From Kitasatospora sp. GP82 (GTDB lineage Bacteria; Actinomycetota; Actinomycetes; Streptomycetales; Streptomycetaceae): DNA of 64,000 nt. How positions within the stretch are numbered: position 1 is the first letter of the stretch; each line of letters opens with the position of its first letter. The translations under genes and the position numbers were made by a program. Location: positions 62,001-126,000 of the forward strand of contig NZ_JARZAJ010000009.1 of the NCBI RefSeq assembly GCF_029892105.1. The letters run 5' to 3'. Shown here piece by piece: positions 52,191-60,535 of this stretch. Under the pieces are notes generated by a model. That model was not told the DNA's origin. It saw nothing but the letters and a program-made list of their open reading frames with translations, and made no database searches.

Positions 52191-53321
52191 CGTCGTCTGC
52201 GCCAGGTCGTCCACCACGTCGCGCAGTTCACCGCGGCGGTGATAGGCGTGGAGCTGCCGGGTGGCGCCGGTGCCCCGGGCCATGACGGTGTCGAGCAGAC
52301 GGCGGACGGTGCCGGCGTCGGCGGCGGCGGCCAGACCGGGCTCGGCCCGGTCGAGGAGGCGGCCGACCAGTTCGCGCATCGGACGGCGGTCGCCGCTCAC
52401 CGGGTCGAGGCCCTCGCCCGCGAGGCCGTCGTGGGCGGCGCGCCAGTGCGCGGCCCGGAGCAGCTCGGTGGGCAGGTCCGTGTGCGGGATGCCCGCTTCG
52501 AGCTCCGCCAGCAGCACCGCGGCAAGGCCTCGGACCAGCAGGGCGATCACGATGGTGGTGTCGAGGTCGGCGCTGACGTCGGCGACGCGGATTTCCAGGG
52601 TCGGGACGTGCTCGGAGGGGCGGGCGTACCAGTAGATCATTCCCCGGTCGAGCAGCATCCCCGAGTCCACCAGGGCGTCGGCGAGCTGTTCATAGCCCGC
52701 TTCGTCCAGTACGGGCGAGGGGCCGACGGTCGGCCACTGGTTCCACTGGATCGCCCGCCAGCTGGCAAAACCGCTGTCCTTTCCGGCGTGGAAGGGAGAG
52801 TTGACGGCGAGCGCCTGCACCATCGGGAGCCAGGGCCTGATCCGGTTGGCCAGGGCGAGCGCCTGCGCCCGGGAGGCGGTACCGAGGTGGACGTGGCAGC
52901 CGCAGACACCGCCGCCGCTGCCGTCGGCGACCGCCCCGAAACGCTCTGCCATCCGCCGGTAGCGCGGGGTGTCGGTCACCTTGGTGGGCGCCGCACCGGG
53001 CAGTACCGGGGTGCCGGAGGCCACCAGCAGGCACCCCGCCCGTTCTGCGGCACTGGCCAGTGTGCGCCGTAGGAAGGAGAGTTCGGCGCGGAGGTCGCTG
53101 CCGGAGAGGGTCGGGCTGCTGCACACCTCGATCTGGGTCGGGTAGAGCTCGGCCTGCACGAGAGGGCCCAGCGTACGGCGGGCGTCGGCGATCACCTGTG
53201 GGCCGTGGGCGACCGGTGTCCGGCTGTCGGCGTCGACAAGGAAGAACTCCTCCTCGACCCCCATGGTCGGGACCTGGATGGCGCATGTCGTGGCGCCGAG
53301 CACAGGAAGGCGGACGGCCAT
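52182..53321 (-). CDS. Carboxylate-amine ligase (GCS2/YbdK-like)
   Basis: The protein has 379 residues. It contains TMGVEEEFFLVDADSRTP, ELYPTQIEVCSSPTLSGSDL, GCHVHLGTASRAQALALANR, NSPFHAGKDSGFASWRAIQW and LEIRVADVSADLDTTIVIA, all typical of glutamate-cysteine ligase family 2. YbdK-type proteins have weak gamma-glutamyl-cysteine synthetase activity; the substrate in actinomycetes is unsure. The ATG at 53321 follows a purine-rich CGGGAGAG. Confidence 0.9.
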   Translation of the reverse strand: MAVRLPVLGATTCAIQVPTMGVEEEFFLVDADSRTPVAHGPQVIADARRTLGPLVQAELYPTQIEVCSSPTLSGSDLRAELSFLRRTLASAAERAGCLLVASGTPVLPGAAPTKVTDTPRYRRMAERFGAVADGSGGGVCGCHVHLGTASRAQALALANRIRPWLPMVQALAVNSPFHAGKDSGFASWRAIQWNQWPTVGPSPVLDEAGYEQLADALVDSGMLLDRGMIYWYARPSEHVPTLEIRVADVSADLDTTIVIALLVRGLAAVLLAELEAGIPHTDLPTELLRAAHWRAAHDGLAGEGLDPVSGDRRPMRELVGRLLDRAEPGLAAAADAGTVRRLLDTVMARGTGATRQLHAYHRRGELRDVVDDLAQTTLS

Positions 53322-53340
53322 AGTCTCTCCCGGCAGCGGT

Positions 53341-53389
53341 CAGTGGTGCTCAGTGGTGCTCAGTGGTGCTCAGTGGTGCTCAGTGGTGC
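53341..53389. repeat. 10-bp tandem repeat, five copies
   Basis: CAGTGGTGCT is repeated five times head to tail (the last copy ends in CG instead of CT). It lies between the ligase start and the 3' end of the proline-rich gene, whose last codons fall in the final copy. Slippage-prone. Confidence 0.9.
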
Positions 53390-53583
53390 GGTGCGGGCAT
53401 CGGATCCGGTGCCGGGTCGGGATCCGGCGTAGGAGCGGGTCCAGGGGTCGGAGGCGGTCCCGGATCGGGGTCGGGTGGCCGCGGGGTCGGGAACGGATCG
53501 CCGTTCGGTCCGGGCCTGGGGTGCAACGGAGGCTCGGGCAGCGGGGGATGGGTGTCCGGATCCGACGGAATCGGTATGGTCAT
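53380..53583 (-). CDS. Small Pro/Asp-rich protein
   Basis: The 67-residue protein starts MTIPIPSDPDTHPPLPEPPL and continues as P-D-P-x and P-x-P repeats to MPAPHH. AGAGG lies 8 bp before the ATG. It has no signal peptide. It looks like a polyproline linker or a stand-alone disordered peptide of a kind seen in streptomycetes. The function is unknown. Confidence 0.55.
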   Translation of the reverse strand: MTIPIPSDPDTHPPLPEPPLHPRPGPNGDPFPTPRPPDPDPGPPPTPGPAPTPDPDPAPDPMPAPHH

Positions 53584-53627
53584 GGCAGCACCTCTCAGCC
53601 TCTTGTGCAGCTCCGCGGCGGCCCCCC

Positions 53628-53800
53628 TCAACACCTCGGAGCGTGCGACACCTGCTTCTTGTCCATCTTCGAACGCCCTTTGTTGCCCGTCCAGGCTGCG
53701 ATCTCCTCGGTGCGTCTCCTGCTCCCGTCGCGTTCCGGTGCGCTCTCCATCATGTGCTCGTACCGCCGTTCCCGCTTGGGACCGGATCCTCGGCGGACGG
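53628..53800 (-). pseudogene. Plasmid-stabilisation-like small protein, truncated
   Basis: The frame reads GPKRERRYEHMMESAPERDG, then RRTEEIAAWTGNKGRSK. The pattern K-R-E-R-x-Y-E-H...A-E-E-I-A-A-x-T-x-N-K is the start of a common streptomycete small protein annotated as plasmid stabilisation protein. The conserved second half is missing, and several consensus positions have drifted. Confidence 0.5.
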
Positions 53801-54180
53801 CCCGGTGCCCTCTCGGCAGCTGACGGGCACAGAGCGTGACGGCCACCGGTATCGGGGCACCGGTCACCCGGCTCGCGTCTACCCGGTTTCGGAAACCCGA
53901 CACCGTCGGCCGACCGGGCGGTGAGGGTTGGCACCGCGTCGGGCGGGTAGGAACGGAAAACGGAGTGAGTGGACCGATCGGGTGCCCCTCCGGTCCGGCG
54001 GCCTCGAGTTCGCCCGGCCCGGTGGTGCCCGGCCCCAGTGGCACGGTCCCCCTGCCGGGACGCCGTCGCCGCAAGCAGTCGAGGCGGGCGGTCTCCCGCG
54101 TGTCCCCCCGCGCGCCGTCGATACGCGTCGAGCGTTGCCGTGCGGGTAGTGGTACCCGGAACGTTCAGGGAGATGACCCG

Positions 54181-55047
54181 GTGTCCGCCCCGATCGCCGA
54201 AACGCCCCCGATCACCGCCGCCCCTGCCGCCGACGCGCGCCCCAGCCCGCAGCAGATGCGGATGATGGACAAGGCCGAAGCGCGGGCGCTCAGCGACGCG
54301 CTCTTCCGACGCCTCGGCGAGCTGGAGCGCGGCACTCACGCCTACAGCTATGTCCGGGGCACCATCATCGAACTCAACATGCCACTGGTGCGCTTCGCGG
54401 CCGCCAACTTCCGCCACCGGTCGGCGGACATGGACGACATCCTCCAGGTCGGCACGGTCGGCCTGATCAAGGCCGTGGACGGGTACGACCACCGGCGAGG
54501 TGTGGAGTTCGTGACGTACGCGATCCCGACCATCGCCGGTGAGATCAAACGGTTCTTCCGGGACACCTCGTGGCCGGTCCGGGTCCCGCGCAGCATGCAG
54601 GAGCTCTACCTGGTGGTCGCGCGCGGCTCCGACCGCCTGGAGCAGGAGTTCGGGCGGCTTCCCACCCCCGAGGAGATCGCCAGGGCACTCGGCCTCACCC
54701 CCCGCCAGGTGTCCGCAGGACTCGCCGCGGGCCGTGTCTACCGCTGCAACTCGCTGGACGCGCTGCGCGACGACGACCCGGACGAGACCGGTACCGCCCT
54801 GCTCGACCGGCTCGGCGAGTGCGACGAGAACCTGGACCTGGTGGACTTCCGCGAAGCCGTCCGGCCACTGCTCAAGGAGCTGCCCGAGCGTGAGCGGACC
54901 GTGCTGCTGCTGCGCTTCTGGGACAACCGCACCCAGTCCGAGATCGCCGAGCGGATCGGCGTCTCGCAGATGCACGTCTCGCGCATCCTCGCCACCACAC
55001 TGGCCGGGCTGCGCGGCCGCCTGGAGGACGAGGAGTCCGGCTGCTGA
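54181..55047 (+). CDS. SigB/SigF/SigG-type RNA polymerase sigma factor
   Basis: The protein has 288 residues with a GTG start after CAGGGAG. Region 2: RGTIIELNMPLVRFAAANFR, DILQVGTVGLIKAVDGYDH and VEFVTYAIPTIAGEIKRFFR. Region 3: RLPTPEEIARALGLTPRQVS. Region 4: LPERERTVLLLRFWDNRTQS and IAERIGVSQMHVSRILATTL. This group controls stress and sporulation genes and is governed by anti-sigma kinases. A kinase-like ATPase gene lies 650 bp downstream on the same strand. Confidence 0.95.
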   Translation: MSAPIAETPPITAAPAADARPSPQQMRMMDKAEARALSDALFRRLGELERGTHAYSYVRGTIIELNMPLVRFAAANFRHRSADMDDILQVGTVGLIKAVDGYDHRRGVEFVTYAIPTIAGEIKRFFRDTSWPVRVPRSMQELYLVVARGSDRLEQEFGRLPTPEEIARALGLTPRQVSAGLAAGRVYRCNSLDALRDDDPDETGTALLDRLGECDENLDLVDFREAVRPLLKELPERERTVLLLRFWDNRTQSEIAERIGVSQMHVSRILATTLAGLRGRLEDEESGC

Positions 55048-55227
55048 ACCGACGGTGGACGACGTGCCTGCCGGACACGGCGAGCGGTGAGTCCTGGCCA
55101 TTCACCCGGTCCGGTACGGTGCGGCGTCGCGCCCGGGACCGGCCGGCCGGCCGGCGGGCGTGCGGGGTGGATTGGGCACCGCGTTTCCGGGCAGACGCAC
55201 ACCCCGTGAGTGGAGAGGAGCCAGACC

Positions 55228-55590
55228 ATGATGCTGCTCGGACTTCTGCTGCTCGGTGCGAGCGGAGCCTTTGCCGCCCTGCTGATCGCCTACAACCTCG
55301 CCGGCGGCCCGGACTACACCGTGACCCTGTTCGGCAACGATCTGGCCACCATGAACAGTCTGGCCGTCTTCTGCGCCGGTCTCGCCCTTGCCCTGATCTT
55401 CTGCTTCGGCGCGGCCCTGGTCATGGGCGGCGGGATCCTGATGCGTCGTCGTTCGCGCGCCCTGCGCGACGCCCGCAGTACCCGCTCCGGGCGCGCCCCG
55501 CTCGGCACCGGCACGGGGCAGGACGCTGACACCGTCGGAGGGACGACCCCGGCCGCCCCGCCCCGACACCGCCACCTGTTCGGCCACTAG
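55228..55590 (+). CDS. Small two-helix membrane protein
   Basis: The protein has 120 residues. ATG 55228 follows GAGAGGAG. Two membrane helices (MMLLGLLLLGASGAFAALLI and LAVFCAGLALALIFCFGAAL) flank a short outside loop. The C-terminal 45 residues are Arg/Thr-rich and cytoplasmic. This layout is common beside SigB-type genes in streptomycetes. Function unknown. Confidence 0.75.
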   Translation: MMLLGLLLLGASGAFAALLIAYNLAGGPDYTVTLFGNDLATMNSLAVFCAGLALALIFCFGAALVMGGGILMRRRSRALRDARSTRSGRAPLGTGTGQDADTVGGTTPAAPPRHRHLFGH

Positions 55591-55691
55591 AGCCTGGCCG
55601 GCCGACCTTCTCCCACCCGGACGGCCGCGCACGAACCGCCGGACCGAGGGATGTACAGCACACGCAGAACGCCCGCACGGATCGAATCGCG

Positions 55692-56195
55692 ATGCAGATG
55701 GACCCGATGACCAGTTCAGCTTCTCCGGGAGGCGTCGGCGGATCGGGGACTCTCCGGCAGCCCCGGCAGCGGTCGCTGTCGCTGACCGGCGTTGCGGAGC
55801 CCGTACTGCGCGGACGTGAGTTCACTCGCCGTACTCTCGCGGACTGGAGCTGGCTGCCCGAGCCGCGCGATCCGTCCGATCCGATGGGCCTGAGCATCGG
55901 AGACGATGTCCTTCTGCTCGTCTCGGAGACGCTGTCCAATGCCTGCCTGCACGCCGGGGGCCCGACCGAGGTCGTGATCACCGCATCCGGTGCGGTGCTC
56001 CGGGTGGAGGTGCGCGATGCCAGCACCGTGGTGCCGAAGGTGACCGTGCCCCGTCCGGCACTCCCCGGCGGGTACGGGCTGCTGGTCGTGCGGCTGCTGT
56101 CCGACCGCTGGGGGACGACGGTCAGCGCGGGAGGCAAGGCCGTCTGGTTCGAGGTGGACGCGGCTCGGATCGGCGGCCCCGAGGCCGGTGGCTAG
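55692..56195 (+). CDS. HATPase_c_2 anti-sigma-type ATP-binding protein
   Basis: The protein is about 167 residues; ATG 55698 or 55707 are also possible starts. LLLVSETLSNACLHAGGPTE is the N-box (E-x-x-x-N-A) and LPGGYGLLVVRLLSDRWG the G2-like box of the SpoIIAB/RsbW kinase family. It probably binds a sigma factor or phosphorylates an anti-anti-sigma protein. Proximity to the SigB-type gene is suggestive only. Confidence 0.85.
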   Translation: MQMDPMTSSASPGGVGGSGTLRQPRQRSLSLTGVAEPVLRGREFTRRTLADWSWLPEPRDPSDPMGLSIGDDVLLLVSETLSNACLHAGGPTEVVITASGAVLRVEVRDASTVVPKVTVPRPALPGGYGLLVVRLLSDRWGTTVSAGGKAVWFEVDAARIGGPEAGG

Positions 56196-56230
56196 CCGAG
56201 CGAGCCCTCTGCCACCGCACCATCGCGAGG

Positions 56231-57361
56231 TCAGACCTTCGGCTGGGGGCTGCGGAGTTCGCTCACCACCGCCCAGAGAACGGAGACCAGGGGCACCGCG
56301 ACGGCCGCGCCGACGACCCCGGCCAGGAGGGCACCGGCCGTCACCGAGAGCGCGACGGCGACCGGGTGGATGCTGACGGCCCAGCTCATGACGAGCGGAT
56401 GCAGCACATGCCCCTCGATCTGGCCGATGACGATGATCAGCGCCAGCACGATCAGCGCGGTCACCGGCCCCTTCGCGGCCAGGGCGACCACGGCCGCGAC
56501 GGCCATGGCGATGGGGGATCCGACCAGCGGGATGAGGGTGGCGAAGAATTCCAGCACGGTCAGGGGCAGGGCCAGCGGCACTCCGAGCACGGTGAGCGCG
56601 ATACCGACCAGCGTTGCGTTGCTGGCCGCGACGATCATGATGCCGCGGGTGTACCCGGCGAAGGCGCGCCACGCGGCCCGCCCGCCGCGGGCCCAGGTGC
56701 GGCGGGCATCTGCGGGCAGTTGCCGCTGCGCCCACTGCCACATGGTGTCGCCCGAGTGGATGAAGAAGACCGAACAGAACAGCGCCAGGACAGCGCCGGT
56801 GACGATCTCGATCAGGCGGGTGGCCTCACCCACCGCCGTGCTGATCAATGTGGAACGGTGCGCGGAGATGAACGCACCGAACTTGGCCTGGAGCCCGGCA
56901 ACGGTGCTCGGCTGAATATGGAACGGGGCCCCTTCGAGCCAGCGCTCGATTCGGTCGAGTCCGCCGCGGAACTCGTCGCCGAGCCGGGTCCACTCCCCGG
57001 CGATGGTCTCGCCGATCAGCACGAACAGCCCGGCGACCAGCAGAATCGCCCCCAGCACGGTGAACAGCACGGCCACGGCCCGTGGCATCCTCCTGCCCAG
57101 CACGTCGGCCACCGGCCGCAGGACCGCCGTGACCACGAGGCCGACGAAGACCGCCACGACGGGCAGCGCCAGCCGGCCCAGGAGCACCAGCGCGGCGTAG
57201 AGCGCGGCGCCGATGATCAGCAGCCGCCAGGCGTAACCGGCCGCACGCTGCAGTCCCGCCGGGACGTGACCGCCGGCCCGCCCGGACCGGCCACCGGCCC
57301 TCGGTTCGACCGCCCGCCGGCCCGGCGTGCGCCCGCCTCGGGCTGCTGGCTGACGTCTCAT
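56231..57361 (-). CDS. AI-2E family transporter (YdiK/TqsA-like)
   Basis: The 376-residue protein has about eight helices. ATG 57361 overlaps the stop of a short upstream frame. Characteristic parts are LLGRLALPVVAVFVGLVVTA, FLTLIPLVGSP-like LEFFATLIPLVGSPIAMAVA and IIVIGQIEGHVLHPLVMSWA. The family exports signalling molecules or acts as Na+/H+ antiporters; its role here is unknown. Confidence 0.9.
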   Translation of the reverse strand: MRRQPAARGGRTPGRRAVEPRAGGRSGRAGGHVPAGLQRAAGYAWRLLIIGAALYAALVLLGRLALPVVAVFVGLVVTAVLRPVADVLGRRMPRAVAVLFTVLGAILLVAGLFVLIGETIAGEWTRLGDEFRGGLDRIERWLEGAPFHIQPSTVAGLQAKFGAFISAHRSTLISTAVGEATRLIEIVTGAVLALFCSVFFIHSGDTMWQWAQRQLPADARRTWARGGRAAWRAFAGYTRGIMIVAASNATLVGIALTVLGVPLALPLTVLEFFATLIPLVGSPIAMAVAAVVALAAKGPVTALIVLALIIVIGQIEGHVLHPLVMSWAVSIHPVAVALSVTAGALLAGVVGAAVAVPLVSVLWAVVSELRSPQPKV

Positions 57362-57543
57362 CCTGCCGGGCCTTCCGTGTGCGGTGGCTGAGTGAAGTGT
57401 CTGCGCACGCTCTTGGGACGGCGTTCCTCCCGCTCGGCGATGGCATCCGCAGCCTCCTCGCCCGGGTACAGCGACCACAGTAGACCGGCCACTGTGCCCG
57501 GAACCCGTGGCCCGCCGTGGCGCGGCGCAGCCGGGGGAGTCAC
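57358..57543 (-). CDS. Possible small ORF coupled to the AI-2E transporter
   Basis: A 61-residue frame with a GTG start includes GTVAGLLWSLYPGEEAADAI and AEREERRPKSVRRHF. Its stop overlaps the transporter start (ATGA), and the composition looks coding. No family is recognised. It could be chance in this GC-rich context. Confidence 0.4.
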   Translation of the reverse strand: MTPPAAPRHGGPRVPGTVAGLLWSLYPGEEAADAIAEREERRPKSVRRHFTQPPHTEGPAG

Positions 57544-57696
57544 CCGGGTGACGTTCGCTCAGGTACACGGTGGCTGCCCGCGCCCCGGCCCGGTGACCGG
57601 GCGGATCACTCCGGTGCACCTCCGCAGGGCTTCGGCCATCGACGCACCGGTCCCGGCCCGCCCGGGGCGCCACCAGGGCCGGGCCGGGCGGAGCGG

Positions 57697-58590
57697 TCAG
57701 TGCTGCTGGGCCGCGGAGAGCGAGAAGTCGGCGAAGTACGCGTGCTGGGTGGACTTCGGGCCCCAGCTGGTGTCGTGCCCGCCGTAGAAGGTGGAGAAGA
57801 ACACCCCGCCGAACGGAATCGAGCCGATGCCGGGGACCGCCTTGCGGGCCGCGAATACCTGCCGCCCGTCGTACCGGACGGTGATGTCGCCGGTCGTGCG
57901 GTTCACCGACTGCTCGATGCTGTGCCAGTTTCCGTCCGGCGCCCACTTCCAGGTGCCGAGGCCGAGGTCGACTCCGTAGCCGGTGGGCCCCGAGTTGGTG
58001 GGGGTGTAGAGGTAGACCTCGCCGTTGTCGGGTGCGGTCCTGTCGCCGCGCCACATATAGCGGGTGGACCAGCCGTTCCCGTGGTTGCCGCCGGACTCGT
58101 CGCCGATCGTGCCGCCGTACAGTCCGGGCAGCTTGCCGGCCTTGCCCCAGTCCTGCCCGGACGGGAACTTCGCGTAGTACTTGAGGTCAAGGGTGGCGGA
58201 CTTGGCCAGGGCGGTGAGGCCCAGCGCCTTGAGATCGGTGTAGAACTGTCCGCCGCCGGGGTTCGGGCAGTCCGTACAGGAGCCGGCGGACGAGCCCGCG
58301 CCGTACGTCACCTGGAGGGCGGAGCCGTCGCCCGGCGCGTCGGAGGCGGTGACGGCCCGGAGCTGTGAGCTGCCCCAGGAGCCGCTGGAGGCAAGGCCCC
58401 ACGCGGTGCGCCAGGAGGAGGTGCCGAACCCGGTGAACTGTCCGTTCCAGGCGGGTCGGCTCGCAGCGGCAGAGTGCTCGGCCGGTCCGGCCGCGGTGGC
58501 CGTACCGCCGGTCAGCAGCGAGACGGCGAGCAGGGTGGAGGCGACAGCGGCAGTACGGCCGTGCGGAATCGGTCCCTGGCGGAGCGTCAT
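57697..58590 (-). CDS. Secreted polysaccharide-lyase-like protein
   Basis: The 297-residue protein has a signal peptide (TAAVASTLLAVSLLTGGTAT). The mature part reads WRTAWGLASSGSWGSSQL, LDLKYYAKFPSGQDWGKAGK, LPGLYGGTIGDESGGNHGNG and WSTRYMWRGDR, then GGVFFSTFYGGHDTSWGPKS. This is a jelly-roll domain as in glucuronan/alginate-lyase-like (PL14/PL20-type) proteins. It is full length. A 19-bp palindrome just upstream suggests sugar-responsive control. Confidence 0.85.
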   Translation of the reverse strand: MTLRQGPIPHGRTAAVASTLLAVSLLTGGTATAAGPAEHSAAASRPAWNGQFTGFGTSSWRTAWGLASSGSWGSSQLRAVTASDAPGDGSALQVTYGAGSSAGSCTDCPNPGGGQFYTDLKALGLTALAKSATLDLKYYAKFPSGQDWGKAGKLPGLYGGTIGDESGGNHGNGWSTRYMWRGDRTAPDNGEVYLYTPTNSGPTGYGVDLGLGTWKWAPDGNWHSIEQSVNRTTGDITVRYDGRQVFAARKAVPGIGSIPFGGVFFSTFYGGHDTSWGPKSTQHAYFADFSLSAAQQH

Positions 58591-58615
58591 TCGAGTCCCT
58601 CCCGATAGGGCATTG

Positions 58616-58634
58616 GTTAGTAAACTTTCCTAAC
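58616..58634 (-). promoter_or_regulatory. Imperfect palindromic operator of the polysaccharide-lyase-like gene
   Basis: GTTAGTAAACTTTCCTAAC lies 25 bp before the start codon. Inverted arms GTTAG/CTAAC surround an AT-rich core. Similar TTAG-GAAAG-TTT elements precede many streptomycete CAZyme genes and are bound by ROK-family repressors (CsnR type). The regulator is not in the window. Confidence 0.65.
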
Positions 58635-58696
58635 TTGTTTCTATCGTGTCAAGACCCGCGACGGGGCCGATCTCGTTTCGGCCGCGCGTGGAAACG

Positions 58697-58731
58697 ACAG
58701 GGGCTCCTCACGGTGGGTGAGGAGCCCCTGT
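58697..58731 (-). terminator. Terminator of the sortase gene
   Basis: ACAGGGGCTCCTCA and TGAGGAGCCCCTGT form a perfect 14-bp stem with a 7-nt loop, 61 bp after the sortase stop. Confidence 0.85.
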
Positions 58732-58791
58732 GTCATGCGGAACGGTGAGGCTCGGACGAGCCGAGTGCTGTTGTCGCTCTTCGCCGTGCGG

Positions 58792-59544
58792 CTACTCCTG
58801 GTTTCCCCAGGAGTCGAGGTGGGCGAAGACCACGGCGTTCTCGGTGTACCCGCCGGCGCTCTTGTCGTACGGGCCGCCACAGGTGATCAGGCGCAGCTGG
58901 GGGTCCGGGGTGTCGCCGTACACCTCCTGGTCGGGGAACTGGTTCTTGGGGAAGGCCTGTACGGAGTCGACGACGAATTTCGCGGTGACGCCGTCCGCGC
59001 GGGTGATGTCGACTGTGCTTCCCCGTTCGAGGGAGCTGAGCCGCATGAACACCGCAGGACCGGTCGTGGTGTCGACGTGGCCGACGACCACGGAGTTGCC
59101 GGACTCTCCCGGCGTGGCGCTGCCCTTGTACCAGCCGACGAGGTTCCTGTTGTCTGGCGGGGGAGCGTTGAGCACACCCGTGTTGTCCAGAGCCAGCTCG
59201 GTGAAGGGCGCGTCCACGCCGATCGAGGGAATCTGCAGCCGAGTCGGCGGCGAGAAGCCCAGTGAGGTCTGGGCGGGTGCGGGTGCGGGTGCGGCAGGTG
59301 GCAGAGAGCTGGGATCGGGAACAGGTGCGGGCGCGGGCCGCGCGGGGGCGCTGCTTGCCGCCGGGCGGGCGGCCGAAGCGGGGGGCAACGGCGCGGCCCG
59401 CGGTGCTCCGTACAGCGGCTTGAGGACCATCAGGACGCCGAGGAGCAACAGTCCGATGCCCAGGTACGACAGCCAGCGCCTGCCGAACTTCCGGCCCTGC
59501 GCAGGCTGATCGGTGTTCGGATCAGATGAGGGGTGAGACTTCAT
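58792..59544 (-). CDS. Class F sortase
   Basis: The protein has 250 residues. An N-terminal membrane anchor (WLSYLGIGLLLLGVLMVLKP) is followed by about 50 residues of Pro/Ala linker, then the sortase barrel: LQIPSIGVDAPFTELALDN, NSVVVGHVDTTTGPAVF with the catalytic His, and DPQLRLITCGGPYDKSAGGY with the catalytic Cys. It attaches or processes surface proteins. The adjacent upstream gene encodes a secreted three-repeat protein with a C-terminal hydrophobic tail, its likely substrate. Confidence 0.92.
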   Translation of the reverse strand: MKSHPSSDPNTDQPAQGRKFGRRWLSYLGIGLLLLGVLMVLKPLYGAPRAAPLPPASAARPAASSAPARPAPAPVPDPSSLPPAAPAPAPAQTSLGFSPPTRLQIPSIGVDAPFTELALDNTGVLNAPPPDNRNLVGWYKGSATPGESGNSVVVGHVDTTTGPAVFMRLSSLERGSTVDITRADGVTAKFVVDSVQAFPKNQFPDQEVYGDTPDPQLRLITCGGPYDKSAGGYTENAVVFAHLDSWGNQE

Positions 59545-59644
59545 GCGACATTGCCCTTCCCTGGCAATGGCCCGCCGATCCGGCGGGCGCCGGTGCGGCC
59601 GTCACAGGGCGACGGCCGCACCGGAATACTTAGCGGCGGTGGAC

Positions 59645-60535
59645 TCAGGCCATGTTGCGGTTGGCCGACCGGCGACGAAGCGCGTATGCGCTCACTCCGG
59701 CCCCACCCAGAAGCAGGGCGCCACCACCCATCAGGCCCGACTGGGACTGTGCGAGGAAGCCGCCGCCCGCGTGGACGCCGCCGCGCGGGTGCTCCCGCTC
59801 CTCGCCACGGTCGCCCCCGCGACCCTCGCGACCCTCGTGGCCACGCTCGCCGTGCTCACCACGGCCACCCTCGTGCCCACGCTCGCCACGCTCGCCACGA
59901 CCCTCCTCGCGACGGTCGCCTTCGCGACCCCTCTCGTCGTTGCCGCCCGCTACGGCGGAGAGGGCGAGGAAGCCCCCACCTGCGTGGACACCACCGTGCG
60001 GGCCTTCGCGGTCGCGGCCCCGGTCCTCGCAGCGCTCGTGGTGCCGGTGCTCGTGCTCGCGGCCCTCCTCGTGGCGGCCCTTCTCGTGGCGGCCCTCGCC
60101 TCCCTTGTCTCCCTTGCCCTCGCCTCCCTTGTCTCCCTTGCTGTCGTTGCCGCCCGCTACAGCGGAGAGGGCGAGGAAGCCGCCGCCCGCGTGGACGCCG
60201 CCGCGCGGGCCTTCGCAGTCGCCACGGCCCCGGTCGCCCTCGCCACGGCCCTGGTCGCCCTCGCGGCCACGCTCGCCGCCACGGCCCTGGTCGCCCTCGC
60301 GGCCACGCTCGCCGCCACGGCCCTGGTCGCCCTCGCCACGGCCACGGTCGCCCTCGCCACGGCCCTGGTCGCCCTCGCGCCCCTCGTCGCCGTACCGCTC
60401 GCCGCTCTTCTCGGGTGCGGCGTTGGCCTTCCCGTCGGGCTTGGGGGCATCGTCTGCGAACGCGGTGGTGGGAGCGGTCAGGATGAGTGAAGCAGCGATT
60501 GCCGCCCCGGTAACGATTTTGCGCGTTGAACGCAT
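59645..60535 (-). CDS. Repetitive secreted protein with C-terminal anchor, probable sortase partner
   Basis: The protein has 296 residues. Start MRSTRKIV at 60535 with GGAAGGA upstream. Signal peptide: VTGAAIAASLILTAPTTAFA. The body alternates long charged stretches (GDQGRGEGDRGRGEGDQGRG-like, then His/Glu/Arg-rich) with three copies of a GGVHAGGGFLALS-type unit, the last reading GGVHAGGGFLAQS. The tail has a hydrophobic helix (LMGGGALLLGGAGVSAYALR) followed by RRRSANRNMA, the usual cell-wall sorting layout, but I see no LPxTG. A 36-bp DNA unit is duplicated at about 60250-60323. Function unknown. Confidence 0.75.
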   Translation of the reverse strand: MRSTRKIVTGAAIAASLILTAPTTAFADDAPKPDGKANAAPEKSGERYGDEGREGDQGRGEGDRGRGEGDQGRGGERGREGDQGRGGERGREGDQGRGEGDRGRGDCEGPRGGVHAGGGFLALSAVAGGNDSKGDKGGEGKGDKGGEGRHEKGRHEEGREHEHRHHERCEDRGRDREGPHGGVHAGGGFLALSAVAGGNDERGREGDRREEGRGERGERGHEGGRGEHGERGHEGREGRGGDRGEEREHPRGGVHAGGGFLAQSQSGLMGGGALLLGGAGVSAYALRRRSANRNMA

